Below are positions 1 to 9,740 of a DNA stretch of 64,000 nucleotides, in pieces. Origin of the DNA: CAVVZJ01 sp963752755 (GTDB taxonomy: Bacteria > Planctomycetota > Planctomycetia > Isosphaerales > Isosphaeraceae); assembly GCA_963752755.1 (NCBI GenBank), contig CAVVZJ010000004.1, positions 496,001 through 560,000 on the forward strand, read 5' to 3'. A model generated the notes under the pieces. The model did not search any database. It had not been told where the DNA came from and worked only from the letters and a program-made list of their open reading frames with translations. The translations under genes and the position numbers were made by a program. How positions within the stretch are numbered: the first letter of the stretch is position 1; every line of letters starts with the position of its first letter.

Positions 1-2
1 CC

Positions 3-710
3 AAGACGATCCTCGGCCATTCCGGCGAGTTCGACGGTGACGCGGTGTCCGAGATCCTCCTCGACCAGCCCGCCTGCGCCGAGTTCCTGGCACGGAAGCT
101 CTACCGCCAGTTCATCAGCGAGGTGGACGACCCCTCCGACGACCTGATCGCCCCGCTCGCCGCCGAACTCCGCTCCTCCGGATACGACATCGCCGCGCCC
201 GTCCGCACGATCCTCCGCTCTCGCCTCTTCCACGACCCGTCCACCCGCCGACGACGGGTCAAGAGCCCCGTCGAGCTGGCCGTCGGAACCGTCCGTGCCC
301 TCGAAATCCTCGACCCAACCGTCTCGACCGAGGCGCTCGCCGAGTCTTGCGAGCGGATGGGCCAGGCGATCTTCGCCCCGCCGAGCGTCGCCGGCTGGGA
401 CAAGGGTCCGGCCTGGATCAACACGACGACCACCCTCGCCCGTTCCAACCTCGCACTCGCCTTGCTGTCCGCCGATGACGCTCGCCTCGGCAAGCGCCTC
501 GACCCCCGCGCCCTCGCCCGTCGCCACGGAGCCGACTCGGTGGAGGAAGCGGCCCGATTTTCCATCGACCTGCTGGTGCAGGACGCCTTCGACGACGAGG
601 TTCGGAAGCGGGTCGTCACGGCCGCCCGTTCCCGGAAGGACGACCCCGCGGCCGCCGCCCGCGAGGCCGCGGCCCTCGTCCTGACATCACCCGAATATCA
701 ACTCGCCTGA
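3..710 (+). CDS. DUF1800 family protein, C-terminal part (gene starts upstream of the window)
   Basis: The reading frame is open from the first bases of the window and ends at 710, so only the C-terminal ~235 residues are present. KTILGHSGEFDGDAV near the edge, then FLARKLYRQFIS and the PPSVAGWDKGPAWINT segment, are characteristic of DUF1800 (PF08811), a large family of unknown biochemical role that is common in planctomycetes. It is followed after ~100 bp by a DUF1501 gene; the DUF1800-DUF1501 pair is a recurrent module thought to act on or near the cell envelope, but the function is not established. The N-terminal signal region lies outside the window. Family assignment is confident; role is not. 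Confidence 0.9.
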   Translation, partial: KTILGHSGEFDGDAVSEILLDQPACAEFLARKLYRQFISEVDDPSDDLIAPLAAELRSSGYDIAAPVRTILRSRLFHDPSTRRRRVKSPVELAVGTVRALEILDPTVSTEALAESCERMGQAIFAPPSVAGWDKGPAWINTTTTLARSNLALALLSADDARLGKRLDPRALARRHGADSVEEAARFSIDLLVQDAFDDEVRKRVVTAARSRKDDPAAAAREAAALVLTSPEYQLA

Positions 711-808
711 CCTCACGCTTCGCCACAATTCGGGTTCCCTGAAAGCGCGACGACCATTCGCGTCCGGGTCGATGGGGACCGCAGGGAATCCGACGAGGAG
801 AATCGCCG

Positions 809-2053
809 ATGCCCGCCAATCGCCGCCACTTCCTGAAATCGTCGCTTGCCGCCAGCACGCTCGTCTCGATGGGTGCCTCGACCGTCCCCGGCTTCCTCGG
901 CCGGTCGGCCCGTGCCGCCGAGGGCGAGAAGTCGAATGATCGAATTCTCGTGGTCGTCCAGTTGCTCGGCGGCAATGATGGCCTGAATACCGTCGTGCCC
1001 CACGGCCTCGACGGCTATGCCCGCGGCCGTCGCGTCCTCCGTCTGCCGGCCGGTCAGATTCACAAGGTCAATGACACGATCGGCCTGCATCCCGGCATGG
1101 GCCAGATGGTGAAGCTCCTCGAAGCCGGGAAGCTCGCGATTCTCCAGGGAGTCGGCTACCCGAACCCCGACCGCTCCCACTTCCGCTCGATGGAGATCTG
1201 GGAGACCGCCCGGACCGAGACCGGCGCCCTCGAAACCGGCTGGCTCGGTCGCGTCCTCGACGCCTCCCCCAACCTCCCCGGCGGCGACCTGCCGGCCCTT
1301 CACGTCGGCGCCCGGCGACTCCCTCTGGCCCTGAAGGCGAAAAACTCCTCCGTCCCCTCGCTGGAGACCCTCGAACAGTACCGCCTCCAGCTCTCCGGCG
1401 ACGACGCTGCCAGACGTTCCGAGCGTCAGGCACTCGCCGACGTTGCGAAGATCGACCGGGGCGACGACCCGCTGCTCGGCTTCATCCGTCGCAGCACCCT
1501 GGCCGCTTACGACTCCAGCCAGCGCCTCGAAGCCCTCGCCGACCCCAAGCCCGGCGCCGTGAAGTACCCCGAGTTCGGCCTGGCGAAGCGCCTGGAGCTG
1601 ATCGCCAAGATTATCAAGGCGGGCTTCGGAACGCGGATCTATTACACGTCGCTCGACGGTTTCGACACGCACGCCAACCAGCTCGGGAGCCACGCCGCAT
1701 TGCTCACCGAGCTCTCCGACTCGCTGACCGCCTTCCACAACGACCTGGCCGACGCCGACCAGGCCGACCGCGTGGCCGTGCTCACCTTCAGCGAGTTCGG
1801 CCGCCGCGTCGCCGAGAACGCCTCGGCCGGTACCGACCACGGTGCCGCCGCGCCGGTCTTCGTCGTCGGCCCGGTGGCGCAGAAGGGTCTCGTCGGCGAC
1901 CATCCGAGCCTGGAAGACCTCGACGACGGTGATCTGAAGTTCCATACCGACTTCCGACGGATCTACGCCACCTTGCTCGAAACCTGGCTCGGACTGAAGG
2001 CTGCCCCGATCGTCGGCGAGGGCTTCGAGCCGCTGCCCCTCTTCGGGGCCTGA
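809..2053 (+). CDS. DUF1501 family protein with Tat signal
   Basis: An intact 414-residue protein. It begins with a twin-arginine signal (NRRHFLKSS at residues 3-11, followed by a hydrophobic stretch and an A-R-A-A cleavage region near residue 36), so it should be exported folded. DUF1501 (PF07394) is distantly related to the alkaline-phosphatase/sulfatase fold; GGNDGLNTVVPHG near residue 50, SLDGFDTHANQ in the middle and FSEFGRRVAENAS with TDHGAAAP toward the C-terminus are typical family blocks and hold likely metal-binding Asp/His residues. GAGGAG (796-801) lies 7 bp before the ATG. It is paired with the upstream DUF1800 gene and probably co-transcribed. The substrate is unknown. Confidence 0.92.
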   Translation: MPANRRHFLKSSLAASTLVSMGASTVPGFLGRSARAAEGEKSNDRILVVVQLLGGNDGLNTVVPHGLDGYARGRRVLRLPAGQIHKVNDTIGLHPGMGQMVKLLEAGKLAILQGVGYPNPDRSHFRSMEIWETARTETGALETGWLGRVLDASPNLPGGDLPALHVGARRLPLALKAKNSSVPSLETLEQYRLQLSGDDAARRSERQALADVAKIDRGDDPLLGFIRRSTLAAYDSSQRLEALADPKPGAVKYPEFGLAKRLELIAKIIKAGFGTRIYYTSLDGFDTHANQLGSHAALLTELSDSLTAFHNDLADADQADRVAVLTFSEFGRRVAENASAGTDHGAAAPVFVVGPVAQKGLVGDHPSLEDLDDGDLKFHTDFRRIYATLLETWLGLKAAPIVGEGFEPLPLFGA

Positions 2054-2059
2054 GTGGCC

Positions 2060-2085
2060 AGGTCGCTGGACGTCACCAGCGACCT
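2060..2085 (+). terminator. Hairpin after the DUF1501 gene, probable terminator
   Basis: A perfect 10-bp stem (AGGTCGCTGG at 2060-2069 with CCAGCGACCT at 2076-2085) closes a 6-base loop only 6 bp after the stop codon. No T-run follows, so this is either a non-canonical terminator or a transcript-end stabilising hairpin. Confidence 0.5.
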
Positions 2086-2392
2086 CTCTCGCCCATCAGA
2101 ATACTCCCGTGCCAGCTCCCCGACGGTCGGCCTCGCGATTTGCGGTTAATGCCGCAAATTCAAGAGGCCGACCGATTTCTGTTTCTCGCCTCATCGCCGG
2201 CCAGTGCGAAGGGTCCCGGAGTTGCCCTCCCTCCAGGAAGGCCCCGTGCGAAAACCCGGGCCCGAGGCGCGGCAGGCTCGATCTTGAAGCGGTCCGCGCT
2301 CGTATAATGGACTGACCCCCTGAGTGAACCACTCCCCCCGGGCCTGACCACACCCCGATCGTGGCCATCCCGCTCCTGCGGAGAAGCCTCCC
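2086..2392. repeat. Intergenic region with a long two-tier hairpin at 2125-2173
   Basis: This ~300-bp gap holds no convincing gene. It contains an almost perfect palindrome: GGTCGGCCTC (2125-2134) pairs with GAGGCCGACC (2164-2173), and inside it ATTTGCGG (2138-2145) pairs with CCGCAAAT (2152-2159) around a 6-base loop, with only short bulges between the two stems. It could be a REP-like element, a terminator or an operator. The remainder presumably carries the promoter of the next gene; no clear -35/-10 pair was identified. Confidence 0.55.
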
Positions 2393-5055
2393 ATGAACCC
2401 GGCCCGAGTCTCTTGCCTGGCGATCGGTCTGACTTCGGCGTTCCTGATGTCTGCGGTCGTGCAGGCGCAAGTGCAGCCGTCGCCGCTCCTGATACCTGCC
2501 CCGCCCGCGCCCGCCGCCGAATCGCTCCAGGTCGGCGACGCCGCAGCCACGCCCACCCCGGCCGTGCGCCCCGTCTTCGAGGGACCGTTGCACGAGGCGT
2601 TCCTTTCCCCAGCCCGGGATCGGCAAGCGGCTCCGGTCGCCAAGGCCCCGCCGATGCCGATCGCGGAGCGACCGGGCGTCGATCCCCCGAGCCCCCGGGC
2701 GCAGTGGATCGAGGGTTACTGGGAGTGGGATACAAACCGCGATGATTATGTCTGGGTGACCGGTTGCTGGCGCGTGCCGCCACCCGGCAAGTTCTGGGTC
2801 AACGGCTTCTGGAAGCGCGGCGAGCAGGGGTACTACCGCGTCCCCGGCTTCTGGAGCGACCGCCAGACCGACCGGATCGACTACCGCAAGAACGGCCCTC
2901 CGGAAGGCCACCCTGACGACGAGCCAGGACCGGCGCCGGGCGAGGATTACTTCTACGTCCCCGGCCATTACGAGCCCGACGGCGATGGCGTCGTCTGGAA
3001 GCCCGGTTTCTGGGCGAAGGCTCAAACCGGCTGGGCCTGGGTCCCGGCACAATGGGTTCACCAGCCCGAGGGCTGGGTCTTCCAGCGCGGCTACTGGGAT
3101 CGAACCCTCGAAGACCGTGGCACCCTGTTCACACCGGCCGAGACAACCGTGCCGGCCGATCAGGCCGAGAACGGCCAGCTCGTCTATCAGCCGATGCAGC
3201 AGGTCTCTCCCGCCAGCTACGGCCGCCTCTACGGCGCCTTTGGCAGACCGACCGCCTACTACGACGGCTACCCCGGCTGCTACTACGACCCCTCCGGCAA
3301 CTATTACGGCTACGCCGGCTACGGTAGTCTTGGCCTCTACGGCGGCTACCTCGATTACCCCTACGTTGGCACGATCGGCTATCCCTACCTGACGACCGCC
3401 GTGGGCGGTTATGGCTACGGCTATCCGGGGATGTACGGTTATAGCAACAGCTACCTCGGGGGCCTCGGTTTCGGACTCGCGCCGCTGCTCGGCTACTCGT
3501 CCCTTGGCTACGGCTACGGTTATCCCGGCTACGGGTACGGCCTCGGCAATGGTGGCTACGGCTTCGGTGGCTACGGGTACGGCCTCGGACTGCTCGGGAT
3601 CGGACGCCTGTTTGGCCTCGGTCTCGGCTATGGCATCGGCTATCCCGGCTTCGGTCTCGGCTACGGTCTGGGCCTTGGTTACGGTGGCTACGGTCTGGGT
3701 TACGGTGGTACGGCGGGTGGCTACGGTCTGGGTTACGGTGGCTACGGCCTGGGTTACGGTGGCTACGGCCTGGGTGGCTACGGCCTGGGTGGCTATGGCT
3801 TTGGCTATCCGTTCCTCGGTGGCTTCGGCTTCGGGTATCCGTTCCTGGGCGGTCTCTTCGGAGGATACTCAAACTACGGGAACGGATACTCAAACTACGG
3901 GAACGGATACGGCTATCGTCACAACCACAACTACCGCAACTATCCCTATTATCCGGGCCACGGTCAGCATCATCAGTGGGCTGGGGGACACAATCCAGGT
4001 TGGGGGGGCGGTCAGAACGGAGGCTGGGGCGGTGGCCAGCCGCATCGGGGCTACTTCGGGTCGCCTGGTCAAACCCTCCCGAACCCGTCCCGAGGCGGGA
4101 CGTTGCCGACGCGGCCCCAGGCCGGTTCGAACCTGGCATCCCTGGCCGGTCACCGAGGGCAGCCTGGGACCGGCGTCGAGTTGGCCCTACGCCAATCCAC
4201 TCACGCCCAGGAACGCGGTCGGCCACGCCGCGCGGAACGCCAGCGGGCCGCTGGTGCATCATGCTGGTCAGACCGGCGTCTTCAACGGGGGCCATCAGCA
4301 GGCGATCCGACACACCGTCGCTCGACCCGCGTTCGGTGGCTCGAACGTCGGAGGCCCAGGCGTTGAATCACCGCGGAGGCATGACGACCGTTCCCGGCCT
4401 CGGTACGGGCCGGATGGTCACGGTCCCTCGTGGTGGTCACCTGGCCACGCAGCCCGGCCAGCATCTGGCAACGCAAGCCGGCCAGGCGGGGATGCTCCAC
4501 CCCGGCCAGCACGCACTCGCGCAGCCCGGTCACAACCTTGGAGCGCTCGCCCAGCCTGGTCACCATCCAGGGAATGTGCTCCCGAACGCCGGCTATAACG
4601 CCGCGATGACCCGTCAGAATCCGGGCTTCGCCGCCGGTCGGGCGATGCAAGGGCGAGCCGGTGGCTTTGCCGTTCAGCCTCAATACCACCAAGGTGGACT
4701 TGGTGCCGCGGCCGCGATGCCCCGCCACGCGGGCGGAATCACCGCGATGCCCTCGCACGTCGGCGGCTTCGGCGGGCTGTCGGCGGGTGGTTACGGTTAT
4801 GGCAACCTGCAACACGGCGGCTTCGGAGCGACGTCGATGGGCGGTGGCTTCGCGGGTGCCCATCATGGCGGGTTCAGTGCGGCACCGATGGGCGGCTTCG
4901 GCGGTGTTCACCACGGCGGCTTCGGCGGCATGCCGATGGGTGGCGGCGGCTTCGGCGGCGCCCACCACGGCGGATTCAGCGGCGGCTTCGGTGGTGGCAT
5001 GGGCCACGTTGGTGGCGGGATGGGCCACGGCGGCGGTGGCGGCGGGCACCGCTGA
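2393..5055 (+). CDS. Secreted WXXGXW-repeat, Gly/Tyr-rich surface protein (two apparent frameshifts)
   Basis: The ATG opens a signal peptide (hydrophobic to about residue 25, cleavage near VVQAQ). Residues ~100-245 hold repeated W-x-x-G-x-W units (IEGYWEW, VNGFWKRG, VPGFW, VPGHYEP, KPGFWAK, QRGYWDR), matching the WXXGXW repeat family (PF12779). Residues ~285-520 are almost pure Gly/Tyr/Leu (GYGYGYPG-like repeats), followed by a His/Asn/Gly/Gln-rich tail with GGFGGAHHGG-type repeats up to the stop at 5055. The frame moves +1 near 4163 (CAGCCTGGG) and again near 4351 (GCCCAGGCG); dropping one base at each joins the three pieces seamlessly. The composition suggests an extracellular or envelope structural protein, or an adhesive coat; no enzymatic domain is visible. 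A low-complexity gene is a hard place to judge real versus sequencing frameshifts. Confidence 0.75.
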
Positions 5056-5115
5056 GCCAGTGTCGTCCGTGGGAGTGACCTCGGCGGAGGCGAAAGACCC
5101 TCCAGGGCGGTTTGA

Positions 5116-5207
5116 CCACAAGGGCACGACGGACACGAGGGCCGCACGAAGTCGGGATCGAACGATCCGACCTTCGTGCAACCTTCTTGACCGTCATGCC
5201 TTTGTGG
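5116..5207. repeat. Nested hairpin between convergent genes
   Basis: An outer imperfect inverted repeat (5116-5132 with 5191-5207; 15 of 17 positions match and the other two form G-T pairs in RNA) encloses an inner one (5144-5160 with 5163-5179) containing GCACGAAG/CTTCGTGC. It sits between the 3' ends of the + strand WXXGXW gene and minus-strand purH, so a bidirectional transcript-end structure or a REP-like element is plausible. Confidence 0.5.
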
Positions 5208-5259
5208 CGCAGTCCACCGACGCGAGCCCCCGAGCCTCGGCCTCGGGTTCCCGGGCGTA

Positions 5260-6855
5260 TCAGTGGCGGAAGTGCCGTTGGCCGGTGAGGACCATGGCGA
5301 GGCCGTGCTCGTCGCAGGCGGCGAGGGTCTCCTCGTCGCGCTTGGAGCCGCCGGGCTGGATGATCGCGGTGACGCCAGCTCCGGCGGCGGCATCGGGGCC
5401 GTCGCGGAAGGGGAAGAAGGCGTCGGAAGCCAGCACGGCCCCCTTCGCCCGCTCGCCGGCCTTCGCGACGGCAATCTTCACCGAATCGAGTCGGCTCATC
5501 TGGCCCGCGCCAACGCCCACGAGTTGCCGGTCCTTCACCAGCACGATGGCGTTCGACTTGACCGCCGAGCAGATCCGCCAGGCGAAGTCGAGGTCGGCCC
5601 GCTCGGCGTCGGTCGGCGGGCGCTTGGTGGGGACCTTGCCGCCGATCGGGTCGGACTGGAGGCGGTCCCAGTCCTGAACAAGCAGACCACCCTCGATCCG
5701 TCGCAGATCGAAACCCGACGGGGATGCCGTGTCGGGGCCGATCGGGCCGCCGAGATCGAGCAGACGGACACTGTTCCGCCAGCTCGGCTTGGTGGTGAGC
5801 CATTCGAGCGCGTCCGGCTCGAAGCCCGGAGCGAGGACGCACTCGAGGAAGCGGCCGGGCGTCGCCATGAGTTCGGCCGTTGCCCGATCGACTGGGCGAT
5901 TCAGGCCGACGATCCCGCCGAAGGCGCTGACCGGGTCGCCCTCGTAGGCCCGCTCGAAAGCGCTCGCCAGGTCTGCCGCGACCGCCGCGCCGCAAGGGTT
6001 GTTATGCTTGAGGACCACCGCGGCCGGCTCGGCGAAGAGGCGGACGAGCCGCAGAGCGCTGTCGAGGTCGAGCAGGTTGTTGTAAGACAGTTCCTTGCCG
6101 TGGAGGATGCCGGCATTGGAAAGATTCGGTCCCTTCGAGTTCGGCTCGACGTAAAAGGCCGCCCGTTGGTGCGGGTTCTCACCGTAGCGTAGAGTGGTAC
6201 GGAGCCGAAACTGCTGATCCCAGAGCGGCGGGAAAGGCCCCTCGACGATCCCAGTCCCATCGGAGGTTGCCAGGTAGCGGGCAATCGCCGCGTCATAGCG
6301 TGCCGTGTGCTCAAACGCAGCGAGCGTGAGCGCCTGGCGGAAGGCCAGAGTCGTGCCGCCCTGGTCGCGGATCTGGGCGATGACGTCCGGATATTGCTCA
6401 GGCGATGTCACCACCGCGACGTGCGCGTGGTTCTTGGCCGCGCCGCGGATCAGTGTCGGGCCGCCGATGTCGATGTTCTCGATCGCCTCCGCGAAGCTCA
6501 CGCCGGGCCGGGCGACGGTCGCCTCGAAGGGATAGAGGTTCACAACGACCAGGTCGATCGGCTCGAAGCCCTGCCGTTCCAGGGCGGCGAGGTCATCGGG
6601 TTGGTCGCGACGGGCGAGGATGCCGCCGTGGATCTTGGGGTGGAGTGTCTTGACCCGGCCGTCGAGGATCTCGGGCTGACCGGTGTAGGCCGAGACTTCC
6701 GTCACCGCGAGCCCGGCATCGGCCAGGGCGGATCGTGTACCGCCGCTGGCGAGCAAGGTCACGCCCCGATCCGCCAGGGCGCGACCCAGGTCGATCAGAC
6801 CGCGTTTGTCAGAGACACTCAGAAGCGCACGACGGATGGGAACCAGGTCATCCAT
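5260..6855 (-). CDS. purH: Bifunctional AICAR formyltransferase / IMP cyclohydrolase
   Basis: This enzyme performs the last two steps of IMP synthesis: formyl transfer to AICAR from 10-formyl-THF, then ring closure. It is intact at ~531 residues, the usual length. The N-terminal MGS-like cyclohydrolase domain shows ALLSVSDKRGL, ASGGT and GRVKTLHPKIHGG; the AICARFT domain shows LRYGENPHQRAAFY, LDSALRLV, LKHNNPCGAA, SAFGGIVGLN, KSNAIVLV and ASDAFFPFRDG. The ATG at 6855 is chosen over the in-frame TTG at 6861 because the SVSDKRG block then lies at the usual distance. purL and purQ occur elsewhere in the window (52-56.6 kb), so the pathway is scattered rather than in one operon. Confidence 0.97.
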   Translation of the reverse strand: MDDLVPIRRALLSVSDKRGLIDLGRALADRGVTLLASGGTRSALADAGLAVTEVSAYTGQPEILDGRVKTLHPKIHGGILARRDQPDDLAALERQGFEPIDLVVVNLYPFEATVARPGVSFAEAIENIDIGGPTLIRGAAKNHAHVAVVTSPEQYPDVIAQIRDQGGTTLAFRQALTLAAFEHTARYDAAIARYLATSDGTGIVEGPFPPLWDQQFRLRTTLRYGENPHQRAAFYVEPNSKGPNLSNAGILHGKELSYNNLLDLDSALRLVRLFAEPAAVVLKHNNPCGAAVAADLASAFERAYEGDPVSAFGGIVGLNRPVDRATAELMATPGRFLECVLAPGFEPDALEWLTTKPSWRNSVRLLDLGGPIGPDTASPSGFDLRRIEGGLLVQDWDRLQSDPIGGKVPTKRPPTDAERADLDFAWRICSAVKSNAIVLVKDRQLVGVGAGQMSRLDSVKIAVAKAGERAKGAVLASDAFFPFRDGPDAAAGAGVTAIIQPGGSKRDEETLAACDEHGLAMVLTGQRHFRH

Positions 6856-7027
6856 TCGCAAACCGACCCTTCTCGGTTTTCAGGACTCAACGCCTTCTCA
6901 CCCTTCTCCTTGCCGGCCATGCTACCCGTAAGATGCCCGGCAACCCAGCGTCGGGGACCGGAGGAATCAACCCCCGGCCCCCGACGTTCGGGAGCTTCGA
7001 CGGAAATACTCACTTCGTGTCCACGGT

Positions 7028-8377
7028 TCACGGATTCTCGGCTGGAGGGAACGCTCCGAACGGTTCGGCCGGGGCCGCTTCCTCGACGCCAGCGGCCGCC
7101 GGCGCTCCGGGGGTCGGGATCAGGTCCTCGTCGGTGAGCAGACCGTTCTCGGGAATCGTACCGAAGGGAGGCCAACTCGGGTCGCGAAGCATGACCGGAC
7201 TGGTCCGACCGGCCTCCCGAAGGCACACCAGCAGCCCCGTCGGGGTGCAGAAGTAGAGCCGGTCATCCTGATAGTTTGGGAATCCGAGCGTGAACTCACG
7301 GAGGTTCAGGCCCGCGAGCTCGTGAGTGGCGCGCGCGTTGGCGAGGATCTGGCCCGAGCTTCGATCCACGATGATCAGATCCTGGTCCTCCGTTTCGAGG
7401 TAGAGGCGGACCGGGCTCACGGCCAGGATCCGCTCGGCGCCGCTGAATCGGCTCCAGAGGACCTCGCCGGTCTTGCCGTCGATGGCTAGTAGACGCCCCT
7501 CCTCATTGATGGCGAAAACCTCCGTGCCCGAGACGAGCGGCTCCTGATCCACGGGCGAACCGGTCGGCACTTCCCAGCGAGTCTTTCCATTGAACAGGTC
7601 GATGGCATACACATTGTTATCCGCCGAGGGCACGATCAAGGTGCGATTGCCCCAGACCGCCAGGTTGGCCGAGATTGGGCCGCCGGTCAGGAAGCGGAAG
7701 AGCAGCAGCGGCTTTTTCTTATCATCCTCGCCCCCCTTGGTCGCCACGTACACTCGGCTGTCCTGGCTTCCGAACGCCACCACCGCCGGAGTCGAGATGG
7801 GGCGAGCCGAAAGCTCGCCGTTCGACTTCCAGGCCCAGGCGAAGGTGCCGGCCGACCGGCCGCCGATGACTTTCTGTGTCCGGTCACGGGTGTTGTAGGC
7901 AACCATCTTGCCGGATCGCAGTCCCACCATGGCAAAATCCTCGTCGGCCGACGTGCCGGTCGAGGGGAGGTCTTCCAGGTCCGCCTTCCAGATGATGCGG
8001 CCGGTGGCCTTGTCCAGCGCAAAGAGGGTATTCAGGCTCGTGACGATCACCTGATCGGAATTGTGCGAAACCGGCAGGGCCGTCGCCGTGGCCTGCCCGA
8101 GACTGGCAGTCCAGAGGGCCTTGCCGCTTTCGGAGTCATAGGCGTGCAGGTTGCCCCCGCTCGTATGCACGAACAGCAGGGACCCGTCCACGTTGAAGAA
8201 CAGGACTTCATCGTGGCCAGCTCCGAGCGGGACGAGGGTGTGCCACTGCCGTTCCAGACCAAGCCGGGCGGCAGCGCTGCGGGTTGGCAAGGGATCGGAG
8301 GCACCGGTCCGCTGCGCCGGGGCGGGGGCAGCGACCCAGGCGAGCAGCAGGCCGGTGAGGGTGAGTCGGCGGATCAT
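7028..8377 (-). CDS. Secreted PQQ-like beta-propeller protein
   Basis: An intact ~449-residue protein starting at MIRRLTLTGLLLAWVAAPAPA, a clear signal peptide; AAGGA sits 8 bp ahead of this ATG, which is preferred over an in-frame ATG 39 bp upstream. The body is a series of beta-propeller blades of the PQQ/BamB type: DSESGKALWTASLG, LDKATGRIIWKADL, DLFNGKTRWEVPTG, DGKTGEVLWSRFSG. No PQQ-dehydrogenase catalytic domain is present, so it is more likely a scaffold or binding protein (BamB-like or a quinoprotein-fold sensor) in the periplasm. The C-terminal 40 residues are Pro/Ala/Glu-rich. Its substrate or partner is unknown. Confidence 0.85.
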   Translation of the reverse strand: MIRRLTLTGLLLAWVAAPAPAQRTGASDPLPTRSAAARLGLERQWHTLVPLGAGHDEVLFFNVDGSLLFVHTSGGNLHAYDSESGKALWTASLGQATATALPVSHNSDQVIVTSLNTLFALDKATGRIIWKADLEDLPSTGTSADEDFAMVGLRSGKMVAYNTRDRTQKVIGGRSAGTFAWAWKSNGELSARPISTPAVVAFGSQDSRVYVATKGGEDDKKKPLLLFRFLTGGPISANLAVWGNRTLIVPSADNNVYAIDLFNGKTRWEVPTGSPVDQEPLVSGTEVFAINEEGRLLAIDGKTGEVLWSRFSGAERILAVSPVRLYLETEDQDLIIVDRSSGQILANARATHELAGLNLREFTLGFPNYQDDRLYFCTPTGLLVCLREAGRTSPVMLRDPSWPPFGTIPENGLLTDEDLIPTPGAPAAAGVEEAAPAEPFGAFPPAENP

Positions 8378-8509
8378 GGCGCGGTCCTTTCGGGTCGCCG
8401 GCGCGATATCGTTCAAAGCGCATGCGCGCGAACACTCTACTGATTCATCCTTCCCGACGACTCCCGGCCCGTCAAGTTGCGACGGAGCTTTCCGCCCACG
8501 GGACGCCGG

Positions 8510-9641
8510 TCAATCCGGCTCGCGAACGATCAGGTCCTGCTTGGCCGCCTCCGTCTCGGTCGCCTCCTCATCCTGCTGGCCGTTGGCCTCCTGTTCGTCC
8601 TCGTCGCGCAGGGGGAGGATGGTCGGACCGGGTGTGGCGGCCAGGCACTCGGGACAGGCGTCCTCGACGCCCGTGTACGGTTTGGCACAGCGTGGGCAGA
8701 GGCCGGCGCTGCGGCGGAGGGTCGGCAAGGACGCCCGGAGGCTGGCCCCTTCGGGCGTGTCGGGAAAGACCTCGGCTACCCGCGCTGCCAGGGTCGCCAC
8801 ATCGCCCCGCACGGTCCCCGTGCGCATTCGCTTCATCAAGAGCGCGAGGAACCAGCGGATCAGGTCACGGTCCAGTTCTCGGCGGGCGTCGGGCGAAAGC
8901 AAGGGAACGAGTCTGGCCACGGTAGTCGAGCACGGCCTCCGGATCGTTGACCGTCCGGGAAGCGTCGATCCGGGCCCGGAGATCGTTCGCCGCCTGGTCC
9001 CGACGCTGATTGACCTCCCCGACCAGTTCCTGGGCGACGGCCGACTCGGGTGCCTCCGCCACGAACGCTTCCGCCAGCGACTGCGCCTCTTCCCAGAGCC
9101 CTTCGCGGATCGCAAGACGGATCGCGTCCACCCTCTCCATCCCACCGGTCCGCTCCGTTGCCGCTTCGAGGCCGTAATCTCTCACGCCCTCGCTCGCCAC
9201 CGGTGAGCGCTCCAGCGCCGCGGCGATTCGGTCGAGCGCCGGCACGAGCTGTTCGATCCGTTCGGCGGCCTGCACCGACGAACGAGCCAGGTGGGCGGTC
9301 ATCACCACGAGTTCCCGAGCCAGCCTCACCAGGACGATGAACGCCGCGCCACCCGCGATGAAGCTGAGCGTGATGATCCAGTCGATCAGGTCCTTGACCT
9401 GTCGCTCGCCCTGGGGCGAGAGTTCAATCTTCTCGGTCCGGCCGAAGTAGATCGCGAAGGCGCCGATCAGGATCAGGCCAAAGGCGAGCAGTTCGATGAT
9501 TGATCGGTAGGTGACGCGTCGGGCGCGTCGGGGTTCGTCCGGCATGGTGCTGGCGATCGCGCGGGGAGTTGAAGGGGCCTGGGACTCGCCTCCAGTATCG
9601 GAAATCTCGTCCTGTCCTGCCATGTCCGTTCGATCGGCCAT
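8510..9641 (-). CDS. Membrane protein with C-terminal zinc ribbon, function unknown (one frameshift)
   Basis: The start at 9641 (MADRTDMAGQDE) is followed by two predicted membrane segments (about residues 48-66, SIIELLAFGLILIGAFAIYF, and 85-110, WIITLSFIAGGAAFIVLVRL). A long helical region follows (TAHLARSSVQAAERIEQLV; QSLAEAFVAEAPESAVAQEL) that may be TPR-like or coiled-coil. Near 8925 the frame shifts by one extra base; the downstream piece gives a helical segment, then CPRCAKPYTGVEDACPEC, a two-CxxC zinc ribbon, and an acidic tail ending at 8510. It lies between a beta-propeller gene and rimI on the same strand. The protein is not recognised; membrane topology and zinc ribbon are the supported claims. 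Confidence 0.65.
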
Positions 9642-9740
9642 CGAGCCGAAAACGCTGATCGCCGCGGCCGACTTGACCCGGCTGGGTCGAGTCGGCCGCG
9701 GCGATCCAGTAGATGCGGCGGACGTTGGCGTCCGTGCCCC

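Noticed and set aside
713..1945. Long minus-strand open frame antisense to the DUF1501 gene
   Set aside because: It mirrors the plus-strand gene codon by codon, as GC-rich genes often give an open antisense frame, and shows no family motif.
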